From Steinernema hermaphroditum (Eukaryota > Nematoda > Chromadorea > Rhabditida > Steinernematidae), in assembly GCA_030435675.1 (NCBI GenBank), contig CM059625.1, positions 5,952,001-6,016,000 of the forward strand: a DNA stretch of 64,000 nucleotides, in the 5' to 3' direction. The stretch's first letter is position 1. Every line of letters begins with the position of its first letter. Both the position numbers and the translations under genes were made by a program. The notes under the pieces were generated by a model. It was not told the DNA's origin and did not search any database. It was given only the letters and a program-made list of their open reading frames with translations. This document shows, in pieces, positions 26,832 to 38,521 of this stretch.

Positions 26832-27100
26832 ATGAACGTTGACAAATCTCTGGATCAGCACATAGCTGAAAAGAAAAAGAACAAGGCAGGTAGCGGTGCT
26901 AAAAAGTTCACTCGCGGGCCACAGCACCAGCCCTTCGAAGGAAGCGCCAAGTTCACCAGCGTGAGTTGAACTATTGACTCATCTTCAATCTGTTTCAGAA
27001 CCAGAAGCCGAATCGCCGCACCCACCGTGTCGACAATCGGTTTGTCAAAGTGAACATTAGCAAATTGTCTTGCACCGTCAAAACTATCGCTTGCAGGTAA
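26832..27100 (+). CDS. ALY/REF-like short protein: UAP56-binding N-terminus with cut-off RRM
   Basis: Two exons (26832-26960, 26999-27100) encode 76 residues. The N-terminus [16 protein letters not shown] fits the UAP56-binding motif (xDxSLDxxI) of mRNA export adaptors of the ALY/REF/UIF type. An Arg/Lys-rich stretch follows, then [17 protein letters not shown], which looks like the first beta strand of an RRM. The frame then stops (TAA at 27098-27100) where the RRM should continue. The stop overlaps a good splice donor (TGCAG|GTAAGC). If that donor is used, the frame enters the neighbouring PMS2-derived exon at 27165. The start lies 19 nt after the acceptor CATTCATTTCAG at 26801-26812, and the upstream gene ends 245 bp away. 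It may be a truncated duplicate of an export factor rather than a working gene. Confidence 0.6.
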
Positions 27101-27164
27101 GCTTCTTGACCTATTGGAACGTAAGTGTTTGATTAGACAGATTCCTAACGTATTTAATTTTTAG

Positions 27165-29464
27165 AAAGCGAACTGGGTCGTTAGCAACGCCTGGATTCAA
27201 TTCTTCACTGGATGATACAATCAAAGCGCTATTCGGAGCCAAAGCCGAGCAAGGGGATGTTTTGAAAATCATCCATACGCCACCAAACGAGAACATTTCT
27301 GCTCTTTACAATACTGCTGAGCAAGACAAATCTTTCTACTCACAGCTCAGGTAAGCAGTATATAACTTCGGAAATTATTTCTTACGAAACTGTTTAGAAT
27401 TGAGGGATTCGTTACTTCTTGTGAGCATGGCAGTGGTAGGAATAATCCAGACAGGTAGTTTGTTTATGTTTACAAGAGACCTGTTGAATACAGTAAGGTA
27501 GATCCAAACGTTTCGAATGAACATGAAGCAATGTCATAATTTCAGATTTGTCGTATTGTAAATCAGATCAATCAACAGTATAATAAGGGAAGATACTGCA
27601 TGCTAGTTGCTTTCAACACCGTACCTCCAGGTATTTGAAGTTGTTCGTTACTTATTCAGTGCCAAAGGTTTCAGAACCCATTGATGTTAACGTGAGCCGA
27701 GACCAACGATCTGTATTTATCGAACATGAACAAGATTTGTTTGTTTTGGTTCATTCATCGATGTTGGCCATTTTTACTTCTGTTCAACGTCATTGTGCAT
27801 CTATTGGACAGAGAGGATTTAGTGGACTCGGAAGAACGGTTATTTATGAATACTCCTTCATCACTGTCAAGGAAGCGTCCTTTGGAAATGCCATCCAGCG
27901 ATCAAGATGTAAAGCGGAGGCCTGTGTCCGTTATGAAGACGCTTGAAGACTTTTCATTTGAAGAAAGTGAAAAAATGTGCAGTATAGGGGCAGTCAACAC
28001 CAGACGTTGAAGTAACTCCAACTGGAGAGGAGGCTCGTAGTTCCGTGCCTGGATCACATTCATATGTAAGCTAGCTAACGCGTATCATGGCTGTTTAATA
28101 TTTTGATATCTAGGGCAATCAGGATGCTAGACTAACGATATCGGATTTCCGCCCATCTGCCTCAAAACCCAATCCTCATGTATACTACGATGAAGAAGCT
28201 GGAGAATTGAGTGTTAATGGAAGAACGTCGAACGTTGTTACCGCAACATCTCAAGATGGTTGTGTAATATTCTACAGCAAAGATGGTGAACATCTGGATA
28301 TACTTTCAAGAGAAGAGCTGGTATATTTGTGATGAGAAAGCATCGTAAATAAGTCAGGGTTCAGATAGCCACAAGCGAGGAAGTACATAGAGATGAGCTA
28401 CTGTTCACACGGAAGCAGACGAAGCAGAAATCGATCCTGTTTCTAAAGTACCTGTAATACCATCGAAATACATAAAGAAGTGTAACGATATAGTTCCTGC
28501 AGAACCTATTGCGAAGAGTCAGGGATTCGAGAAACGAAAGAAAAGGAGGAAGGGTATGCTGTATTAAGTCATGTCCTCAATTTACTCGATCCATTAGTGT
28601 ATTGGCGTCCGGAGCAGACAGTTACTTTCTCACTCAAGAAGACTGTCAAGAAAATCGGAAGGCTTAACAGACGTGCAGCGAAGAAATCACGAGGGAATGA
28701 TGGGAGGGATCGACACTTCAAATCTGACATAAAAGATGGTGATACTGCAGAAAATGAATTGCGAATGTTGCTTAGGTATATTGTGGTTGCATAAGCGCTC
28801 TATTTCTCAAATTTGTTTAGAAAATCCGACTTCGACAGAATGAATATTATTGGTCAGTTCAATAAGGGCTTCATTATTTCACGCCTCGGACGCGATATTT
28901 TCATTCCTGATCAACACGCTGGTGATGAAGTACAACTTGATGAAGTACATGGTCTGCAGTACGTTTTGTTCGTTAAGAAATGTCAGTATTTAGGCGATGT
29001 TGGAGAAAGGATAGCCATTAAAGATGCTCCCGTGTTACATAACTGGCACTTTGGTGCAAAAGGTTACGCTACGCTTACTGATGATGCTAATTGGTTGCAG
29101 CATTTCAGATATTGACGAAATTTTAGCAACGGTTGCGGAATTTACTGGCGTTATGTATCGTCCTTCAAAGCTCCGGGGAATTTTTGCCTTGCGTGCATGT
29201 CGTAGTTCTATAGTGATCACTTAAGGTTTGTCACCCAACGAAATGAAAAAGGTGAGTTGAGCGTTGCAGTCAACACATATTCAATAGGTACTTTAGATCA
29301 TACGTCACATGACCAACATGGATCATCCATAGGTGTGGCATTGATTACATTGTAGACTTCGACATTTTTAATATATTTTGCAGAACTGCCCTCATGGAAA
29401 GCCAACACTGCGATATTTGACTAATTTGGATAGGATGAAGAGGAAAGGAAGGCGGCACGATTAG
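27165..29464 (+). pseudogene. PMS2 (MutL homologue) remnant, 5'-truncated and disabled
   Basis: The remnant keeps spliceable exons but carries several lesions. It starts where PMS2 is about 200 residues in, so the GHKL ATPase domain is missing. The transducer part is visible (GFVTSCEHGSGRNNPDR, DVNVSRDQRSVFIE), then a polar linker, then the MLH1-binding C-terminal domain: [20 protein letters not shown], the nuclease motif [12 protein letters not shown] (28909-28944, DQHAx2Ex4E intact), [20 protein letters not shown] and CPHGKPTLRYLTNL. Lesions: TAG for the conserved Gln at 27456-27458; an extra G in the GGGG run near 27987; another frame change near 28420; loss of about 35 residues after 28960; TAA at 29222-29224; TAG for the conserved Trp at 29331-29333. 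So many independent breaks make a pseudogene much more likely than sequencing errors. Confidence 0.88.
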
Positions 29465-31440
29465 AATTTATTGTGGTGCTATAGCTTCTTCATTGTTCAT
29501 TATATTTGAATGGCTAATAAAATCATGACTTTCTTCGGGCGTCTTCACTTCAAGATTCGATGTTCCGATGTCCTAGGTGTTGTGGGGTTTGTTACCTTTT
29601 GTAATATAGTGGTTTGGGAGCTCGAATTTCCACTGGCGCTGGAAGGGCTAAATTTGTATCACTGGTGCTATGTAGTAAACAGCTGCGTAATGATTTCACC
29701 CATCACGCGAATCACCCACACTTCCTCGACATACGTGGTTAGAAGGATCTGGATTAATCATTATTCTACAATGTGACTCCTGGAATCAAAATCGGAATTG
29801 GTAGGTACACTCTTAAGCTTGAACGATTTTTTCATTTGGATGATTGAACATTTAATAAGCTCTTACACACACGGCCTCCCTTGTCAGCTTGAGCGAACAT
29901 TCATCGGAATAAGGAAGTGAACACTTTCAATTAAGGAAACCTTGCAGTGTGCGCTTTTGTCTGGAAACTCGCGAAACCCTTGTGAAAGCGCCAAAAACCG
30001 CAAGCACTTTTGCTCGGTATTATGTCCTCAACTGTAAATCCCTCGAACTTCAGTGGTTTCCACTCTTTATATCACTGGAATAAGCGAACGAGAACGGGGA
30101 TTAATCGAGTTTCCCCTTTTTGTTCTTCGGCCGATCCCCGAACTTCGTTAATCTCAGAAGCTAATTATCGTTGAAATTCAATTCTTGCTCCTTGTTCCAA
30201 CGAACAACTTATTATGTAGGACCACATTTTTTCTTTAATTACACTCACGTCATTGTGTTTATTGTTTTCGATATGTATTCAGGGGAGAGGGCTTGCCAAC
30301 CTAAATCGGGTGTTTGTCAACCGTGTGAATACGTAGAACGTTTTCTGCGGTCAAACGCAATTTGGTCGCCGTACTCGCTCTTTTCAATCATGCCATATTT
30401 GCGAATATGCACGTGTGGAAATGCTTCATACCAATTGTCGCTGAAAGGCTTTCCTGTTCATAGGGGGCTACGGGCCGTCGGCTCTTCCGGTGGCACTTCT
30501 GTACTGCTGCATGGAGCGACACTGTGTACAGTATGGATTGTTCGCCTTGCTGGGATTAGTGTTGATCTGCGATGAGAGTTTGCGTAATTAAACGCCGGTG
30601 AAAGGTTGTCGACCGGTCGAGAGTTGGGCAAATGCTTTTTTAGGGCGCACGTTCTCAAGACCCTCACCACACGGACGCACTTATTCATGCCACTGACGCA
30701 CCCACTCCCTTCACTCTGCAGTCCATAAATTTTGCGTTGTATTTTTGAACAAAGCGGTGAATCGGCAAACAGAACGGCCAAGTACTAGAGGCCGATCGAA
30801 TTGTCCATGTTTTGAGAAGCCTTTTGTGTGCACCGCCAAGTGGAGGGCTGAGCTATGTAAAGGTGCAAAGAGGCCCGATATTTGCGCAGTGACGAATCAT
30901 AAACTCGGCAGCCTAATCATCGTTAGCGTCACATTTTGTTGCTGCCCCACTTTGCTGCACTCGCGCCACAGTCGTTTGTCAAAGACGAACCAAACAACCC
31001 ACCGAAAACGTTGTGCCAGTGTTCTGGGCCGTTTAAGCGTCTACCATGCGGTGGCTCGCCCCAAAAGGCAAAAGGTCGTCATAGCGACATGGAAGTGTTG
31101 CGGTCATGGTCGAGTGGTTCCCGCAAATGCCCTGATTTTTGCCACTTTCACTCCATTCTTTAATGCCGCTATGGGACATAAGAGATCGGCGATCGCTTGT
31201 GGCCTTCGTTAGCGCTCCTTCTCTGGTTAGGAGCCTACAATTCGCGATCATATCTTTCTCATACAATTGGCAGCCCTTGATGCCTGTATGACTCAACGGC
31301 GAACTTGTTTTTTATAATTAAGATTACACGTCTGTGTGGAGATATGGCGGTGTAATTGAACGTTTTCCTTCCTATCCCAGAGTCTTTGTTTTTTTTTTCA
31401 GGGAAAAAAGTGCGAAAAACAATAGAAGCTGTAGTGTGAA
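29465..31440. other. Intergenic, no gene recognised
   Basis: Open frames of up to about 155 codons occur on + (30745-31212), but their composition is low in aliphatic periodicity and no splice or domain evidence supports them. Confidence 0.35.
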
Positions 31441-31521
31441 ATGACAACCCTCAGCCTGAAACGACTTCGCTTTGAGCGCCAGATGGCTGTCCAATCGACT
31501 TCGACAGACGACGAGCTCCAG
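31441..31521 (+). CDS. Possible first coding exon of an unrecognised gene
   Basis: An ATG opens 27 codons rich in Arg, Leu, Ser and Thr (MTTLSLKRLRFERQMAVQS...) and ends at a strong donor, CTCCAG|GTGCGT, in phase 0. A run of T and a CAG lie about 40 bp upstream. It is compatible in phase with the exon at 34839, but that would need a 3.3-kb intron, far longer than others here. This is weak evidence on its own. Confidence 0.25.
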
Positions 31522-34266
31522 GTGCGTTTCTTCTCGTTACCTAAAGGGCGACCGGCTGATATTCATTCGCACTCAATCGACGCTTGACTTAATTACTAAG
31601 GAGACTCTTTTCCTTGTTCTTTTCGGACATAGCGTCTTAACCTTGTTGGTATGTTTTACTAGGCGAACGAGTTTTCAGGTTTTTCAAACTTTCTCTCCAA
31701 AAGTATCAATTGACGAGAGATCAGTATGTATCCAGATTGATTCGTCGTTCAAAAATCACTCAAGATCAATGTTTAACGTTCGAGACTCTGCTTAGATAGG
31801 TTGCAATGTTGCAAAGGTCAACTTAGCAAGAAGCAATGTGTCACATTACGATTTCAAAAATGTTTTGTGTTTTATGTAGGACGATTTTCGTAAATGCATT
31901 ACCCATTAGCATTTCCATTCATTACAGATATTTGGCTATTAAATACGAGAGCTACTATTGGCCCTTGCGTGATGAACGCCTTTTGTTAATCATGTTTTTT
32001 TTTCGATTCAAGTGGTACCGTACCCCGATGAGCATGCCAATTTTTGGAAAACACAACTAGTCCAAGTGCGACCACGCATTTCCGGTTTCGCAGCTTAATT
32101 CTGTTGTTGACAAAACGGGTTATTTGTTATGAACATAAAAATGAGTTCGCCGACCCAAATTCCGACCGAATGGGGCGGCAGATGCTCCAGTAGTTGTTTT
32201 TGCCACAAATGGAAAATTTTGGTTTGACTTAGCCATGCATAACCTTGGCCCGAAGAAGGCCAAACCTCGAATTTAGGCATATTTTTCGTTGAGCAGTTAA
32301 CTCCGTTCGTGACGAGATGTTAGGCCTTTCGACAATTTACTTCCTGGTGTGAAAGTGTTTCTTAGGATTACGGATTTGTCATAAAAAAGCAAAAGCTATC
32401 ATTGCTTTCGGGGAGCTCTTTGGAGAGAGGCAGATTCCGGTTTGTTTTCGTTTCTTGTGAATTTCATCTTCTACGCCATGATACAATGGCATGGGACATG
32501 TTTTGGTAGCTGTTTTGCCGAACAGAAGCAGAGAGTTGAGGCTTCTCAGTCTGTGATTCTTTTGTTTCCAAACTGATAATTAGCGCGTTCATGCATTTAG
32601 GCAGCGCCAGTAAATGACGCTTTGGCCAGTTTCCCCTTTGTTCTCGCCGGTGTACATGCTCGAGTGTCATCGCTCTTTGCCATCGTTTTTGGCGTTTATT
32701 TATATCGCAAAGCCTAAGAGCCATTTCTGGATAAACACTGCCGTGTGTTCATCCTCGCTCGCGAACCCTCCGGTAATGGACTTGTCCCGGCCTCTTCGCA
32801 TGCTTTTTCATGTTGCGCAAACGACAAACGCCTGCAACGTTCGACCTCTTGTACCATTACGCGATTTGCAGCCGCTGAATTGGAGATGCGCCGTTTTTGG
32901 AGAACCCACGCGTTTATGGACAAAAGGCTTAGTCGACGGGATTCAACGAGTGGCGCCGAGCAGCGAGTCCACCAAAATTAGAAACCCACTTAAGGAGAGC
33001 GTTGTCGCTAAATGCACGTGGGAATTATACTTCGATTCGTTTTTACATACGTGCACGCTTGAACCCACTCGTCTTTCATTTCCCTGCGTATTTCCCTTCT
33101 TGGGAGCAATGTCAGGAAAGGGCGAAAGAGCATGACGGGGTGAAGATGACATTTGTTGCCATTGCGCATGTGAAGTGATGGTTTGTGAGCAGTAAAGTCG
33201 GCGTCGCCATAATCCCAGTGCTACGGAAGCCATCGGCACTGATTCGTCGTCACACGATTCCTTTGTTTCGCCGGTCGTATTGTTTAACATCAATGAGCCG
33301 AATGCCGATTACCGACTAGCCGACCGAATGTGCATCCAGCGACTCCTCTCGTTTTCGCTTGGGCTCACTGACGACCCACTGATCCATTAGAGATTAGCTA
33401 TTGTGCCCAATTATTTCTTCCTGGGCCATTTTTGGACACCACACGCAAATATAGAACCTGGGGCGGGCGGTCCCTCCCAAATGATCGTTTGTCGAAGAAC
33501 TTCCCCCTCGAACGCCATTTCTCTTCCTTACGCGTTAGTCACTTTGCGACGACACCGTCGGGGCTCACCGTTGTTTACTCTCTATTTGTTTCATCCAGCA
33601 ATGTCGTCATCAACGAAAATATTAACGCTAGCGGCGTCGACGGTGGGTCTTATTCACATCAAATTCCACGGTTTTTCGGGAGTTTTGCCAACCTGCTGCC
33701 GTCACGTATACGCGTCTGACGCAAACAATTAGCCGAATTTTATAAGCTCCACAACGGAACGGATCTGCTCTTGGGCCATTATCTGCTGCCAGATTTTTCT
33801 TATTGGATTGTAGGCGATGAAGGAGGGCTATAAAAGACGACCCCCGGGTATCAGCTGGGAATCAAACGCTGCGAGGTACCACTCATCGTTTGCAGTCCCT
33901 ATTGCGCAGGCAACACTGCTTGTCTTTGACTTTACTCGAAGCGCCTGATAATGTGCATGAACGGCCAAAGATCCTCGCCCGCTCCCTAAACGAACGCCTG
34001 TCGCAGCATATAAACACTAATTTCTTCGGATTATCCTATACCTTCCGTTCGCGAGCATTCGCGTGAGAAGCTCTTCCCCTGTTTGTTCTACTGTCATTTG
34101 GTGGCGCTCCCCTCCCATTCCCTTATTCTCGCTCGTTCGCACCTGTTGTCGATATCGCGCGAGTGGATTAAGTGAGTGGATACCTTCACATCGCAAATGA
34201 TTGATCTGGTTCAAATGTTTTCAGTCGGTAGACATGCTTCTGGCCAATTAATCTTTGTGAACTCAG
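31522..34266. other. Region without recognised gene
   Basis: Either intergenic or a long intron of the uncertain gene around it. Open frames at 32614-33135 (+) and 33403-33732 (+) show no domain. The 33-34 kb part is GC-richer than average and resembles a promoter-proximal region. Confidence 0.3.
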
Positions 34267-34632
34267 ATGGCCGATGCGAGCGACAACGAGGGAGGTGAAT
34301 TTAAGCGTTTACCTTTGCAGTTCTTCTCCAGTGCCCCTGTTAGCCGAGTCAAAACAGATGATTTTGAGAAAAATAGAGCAATTTTCAGGCAGCGCCCGTT
34401 AAGTCCTTCTCATTGGCTTATACGCGCTCATATTAACACCGCCTACCTTGTGAGGGCGAGCGGGGCAAGTGGCACTCCCGGAAGGATTTGTGCCGCGGCT
34501 AGGTACATCGTCAATCTTGACTCGCTTTTCAAACTTTTTTTCTTGCTCTTCTCTGTCTGCGCACTTGCAGCGGTCTTTTCATTCGTTTTTCTGAAGACCG
34601 CAGTCACTTCAATTGGTCTCGGGACTAATTGA
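34267..34632 (+). CDS. Unrecognised open frame with one hydrophobic segment
   Basis: A 121-codon frame begins right after CTCAG (34262-34266). It starts with an acidic MADASDNEGGEF and ends with a hydrophobic stretch of about 30 residues around residues 88-117 (FKLFFLLFSVCALAAVFSF). It could be a small single-pass membrane protein. Alternatively only the first 9-10 codons are coding, as a short exon with donor GGAG|GTGAAT. I recognise no family. Confidence 0.3.
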   Translation: MADASDNEGGEFKRLPLQFFSSAPVSRVKTDDFEKNRAIFRQRPLSPSHWLIRAHINTAYLVRASGASGTPGRICAAARYIVNLDSLFKLFFLLFSVCALAAVFSFVFLKTAVTSIGLGTN

Positions 34633-34838
34633 TGTGTAAAATTCTTTCCCTTTCCGTCTTCAATCCTTTGAGTTGGTTACGGGGACAGAGTGCGCGCGGA
34701 GTTCCTCCCTCATAGGTCGATCCACATGATGCTCTCGCTAAAGGTAATCGCAAAGTCAGCTTATTGGCGTGCTCCAGCTTTAGGCTCGCAGTTAAACCCG
34801 AGCTCTGCTTACTACTCAGCTAAAGGGCGTCTTTTCAG

Positions 34839-35168
34839 GAAGGCTTCATGGTGCGCCAAGGACACCTCGCTCCCCCAATAGTCGCTCCCGACAGTCCGCG
34901 CCCACAGAAGGTAACCACCGGACAGGGTGAGTCAGCAGCACGTTCAAAGTTCGAAGACCATAGTCACCTTTGCAGACCTCTTCACCGATGCATCATCTCC
35001 ACAGAGTCTGACGATCCCGGCGCCTCGAAACAGTGAGTCACCACGATCCTATTTAACTGACTCACAAAAGGTTATCTAGACGACCAAAAGAAGGGCGACG
35101 TTGTCAGACTCGAGTCCATCAGGATAGAGACGGAGAGCAGGAACACCAACTGCGCCTCGAAGAAGTAG
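34839..35168 (+). CDS. Unrecognised 3' exons of a small gene
   Basis: Three segments (34839-34910, 34939-35032, 35080-35168) read in one phase. They contain IVTFADLFTDASSP and end in DDQKKGDVVRLESIRIE... followed by TAG at 35166-35168. The last intron (47 bp, GTGAGT...TATCTAG) is typical, whereas the 28-bp first one is too short to trust. AATAAA at 35319-35324 fits as the polyadenylation signal. The 5' end is unknown: the exons at 31441 and 34267 are both candidates, and only the first is in phase. Confidence 0.4.
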
Positions 35169-36667
35169 TCTGGGATCTTCGTGCAAGCGACTTCAAACAC
35201 CAAGTCGTCATCTCACCTTATCTATTACAAGATACGAATACGGTTGTCAGCGCTGATACATTCGAAGTATATATTTGTGATATGTGGACTGCATTTTCTC
35301 CTTTTTCTATCTTTTCCGAATAAAATTTTTCAAAATGCACGTTTTCGAACTTACATCCGAGCATTGTAGCTCACTGCAAAACACACACAAACTCAGTTAC
35401 ATAGCTGAGGAGACCAACTATACGAAAAAGCCTTGTTTCATAGGACACTGCTGACATTACAAGCTGAGCTGATGACATAACTTGGATTTTAAAATATGAA
35501 ATGGGGATCCTTTCCGAATGCACCGTGACGTTCGCGTTTTCCAAGTTTAGCTCGTACGCTCAGATGTGAAAACAACTTAACAACATTTCGATGCCTCTAA
35601 AGTTCTTTGAACGGACAGCTTCGGTCTATGTTCTTAGCAGTTCTGTTCGATTTTAAGTGCTATGTACTTTACATTTCTTTCGGTAGACAGGAACTTCCAA
35701 CATCTGTGAATATTCGAATATCTTTACTTCCCGTTAGCGTCCACATTTCTATTGATCGGACGTTCATTCCCTTTATGGCTATTGAATTGGAAAATTTGTT
35801 TATAGGTAAGTCGGATCTGAGGACTTCAGCGACCTTTGCGTGTTTTCTCCGGAGATTTGGTTCTTCGAACACGGCGTACGAAAATACGGGCGAGCAGCGT
35901 ATGAAGGGCTTCATGGAAACCCTCGAAACTGCGATTTCTCGTGGAATCTGAACCGTTAAACAAGTGCGTGATGTTGTGTATTGCCTTTAAGAGTACCATA
36001 GGAGAGCGACTTGTTGATATGGACACTAACAGGGGGAAAACAAGATACCTCTTGGCAACAAACTCCAAAATAGTTGCGCACTTACCGATCCGGAAAAGTG
36101 CATTTCATTTCAGGGGTGTGCGTTTAATAAGTTCACGAAATGGCCGTTCTTAACAAGGTAATCTGTGAATGTCTCACCTTTTCAGACTACACATCCATTA
36201 CAGACTTCAAGACTTCCTCTATGTAAACGCCGTGAATATTTTCTTTGATAAAGTACAACACCTTTAGGAAGGAAAAGGAACCCAGACATAATCGTTATTA
36301 TAACCAATCACAATGTCCATAGATTCTAGAATTAGGGGCGCCCTAAGTCATCCGTATTGATTACGGCAGGTTTGAAACATACCTCGCAATTTTGCCCGAG
36401 TTAGAGTGTGGAAAGTGAGTCTATTTGCGTCCCGCACACTTCATAAAAAAGCTTAATTCCCGTCGCGCCGACATGTACAAACAAGTTATTCTTCGAGGAC
36501 CAAAGGTGTCGTTTGGCGCAAACTCCAATTGAGTCATTGTTCCCACAGATCGCTAATTACAAATCTCCTTTATTGTCCATCCATCCTTTCTTGTAATAAA
36601 TTATTGAAATGAATGTTATTGTTTTCGTTGGGACCCGTCTCTTTCTCAGTCAATTCTTCGTGTGCCT
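35169..36667. other. Intergenic, 3' flanks of convergent genes
   Basis: Holds AATAAA at 35319-35324 for the plus-strand gene and TTTATT at 36569-36574 (AATAAA on minus), about 95 bp past the stop of the serpentine receptor. No domain-bearing frame is seen. Confidence 0.4.
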
Positions 36668-38521
36668 TTACTTTTCCGTGTAATACGAAGACGGAGGGGT
36701 CAGCGTGCTCTCACAGGAGCAGCACAGCACCGAGAGGAACTTTTTGCGCACATTCCGCGAGATCGCAATGATGAGGACAGGATTGATGCCGGAAAAGAGG
36801 TCGGATGTGTAGAGCCACATACTCCGCTTAGCTTCGTGGGCTCTGAAAGCGGGGATGCATTTTGTGAATCCGTCCAATGGGATCGGTTACTTTGCCGTTC
36901 CGTAGACGTTCATGCTGAAAACGCCTAGCGCGTAGATGAGCATACAGACGAAGATGATGAAGCCGCACATCGCCAGTTTCAATTCACGTTTCTCCCACAG
37001 GTTGAGGAAGGCTCCGGATCGTGACTGTGAGCGCACTAAAAGTGGACGGCTAGATAGATTCCGATACCGTACGAAGTCGCCGCTTTACATAGATTATAGA
37101 TAATAGTCCGATTACGAGAGATTTTGCAAAGTTGTACCTTCAAGTAGGCTCAATACAGAAGCTGATCCTGGATGAGCTTTTACGCCTGAGAAGATCAGGA
37201 ACGTCTCAATCGTCTTTGCGTAAGTATGGATTATCCGCTTGCTCCCGCACAATCTACTTTGATTACCACAAAACAAATGGCTCTGGCTCTTTTGCGATCA
37301 ACTGATTACCAGCGGATTTGCTGGTGTCGTCACCAGAAACACTCACCTATTTGATGATAAATAACGTTTGCATCTGGCGCGTTTGTTGTGTTTTTCCTGT
37401 TGATCGACACTTTGGCGCGAAGAGTGCCATGATGACGTTTTACAGCAACACACAGGATGGTCATGTACATGACGAAACAGGCCATGTTTACCATCAGGTT
37501 CAGACAGATCGAGACGTACTTGTACTTCTCCTAAATAGCAGGATTATTCGTGGAATCGCAATTTTTAAAAATTGTCTTTTTTTTTGAAAAGTGCACTAGT
37601 TTTTGCGTATCTTGCGTCACAAAGCATTGTCTGAATCGTCCTTACCAGTAGTTCTTGGTTTCCCCAAACGATTGTAGCGCTCATGGTGACATTGTCCGAA
37701 ATCTCGTACTTGATGCTCGAGTTGTAGACGAGCTTTGGAAGCACGAAGATAACTCCCGAGAAGCAGATGAGGAAGTTGGCGACTCGCGTCGCAAATGGAC
37801 TCCATCTCTGAAATATTCATGTTTTTGTGTCCCAGATATTTTTTGAAGCGATCATTGTGTCGTGTGGTTCCGGAGATAGATCAGCCCTAAGATGTCTTTC
37901 TTTTGTCAAAGGCCTGTTTGCGGTTCAGTTATCACTGTAGAACCTCCAGTTAAAATCAGTTATTTGCAACATCGAAATGTGTGTAAATTTACTGTTAATG
38001 TGTATAGATCGAGAAGCATTCCTGTCGTGGTAGACCATTGAACATGTAATATGAAAATTCTGAACATGTTCATTGAACGGTTAACTACTGATTTGCTTTC
38101 GCTGATCGAGCGTGTGTTGTGCTTTTACTTCACATCGTTCCTTCACAAACGTGTAACTCACGCTGTTGTGGCCATGGGGCATCACGATCGCCGAGAAGCG
38201 ATTCACGGCGATGATGAAGACGGCGATGTGTTGATTAAAGGCCAATGCCCAAAGCGCACAACTACCGTATCTCACGACCGATTGCGGCAGCCTCAAGTAG
38301 ACCGAGTTGGTCATCCATCCGAAAGAGGGGAACTTCAGCAACAAATAGGTGTGGAACATTTGCAGCACGTCGACAACTCCCAGTGCCAGGGTTAGCGAGA
38401 AGAAGACCGAGCGAAAAGGTTGTGACCGCCGATAGACGACGAGGGTGATCAGAAAAAATATGTACATGACGAAAAGGATCGCCGATATGGCGAGGAAGCA
38501 GATGTCGAGCGGAGTGGGCAT
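36668..38521 (-). CDS. Nematode serpentine (seven-TM) receptor, SRV/SRG-like
   Basis: The gene reads on minus. The first exon, 38521-38162 (120 codons), covers TM1-TM3 and ends with AVNRFSAIVMPHGHNS, the position where nematode SRV/SRG receptors carry NRFxAIxxP in place of DRY. Exon 37807-37646 adds TM4 and a glycosylation-site-containing loop. A third exon starts at 37530 (EKYKYVSICLNLMVNMACF, TM5). A short loop exon lies at about 37245-37142, then 37051-36907 (TM6, CGFIIFVCMLIYALGVF). The last exon, ending at 36668, contains SDLFSGINPVLIIAISRNVR (TM7 and tail). Such receptors are mostly chemosensory in Caenorhabditis; function here is unknown. The joins around the TM5/TM6 loop (37366-37142) are uncertain. 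The ATG follows directly on a CTTCCAG acceptor, so a non-coding first exon or trans-splicing is likely. Confidence 0.8.

Noticed and set aside
27761..27809. Frame change in the PMS2 remnant after FVLVHSS
   Set aside because: A 49-bp GT...AG intron explains it and gives EDLVDSEER in phase, so I did not count it as a lesion.
30745..31212. 155-codon plus-strand open frame
   Set aside because: No domain, no splice context, and overlapping open frames in other phases. Probably chance in a GC-moderate region.
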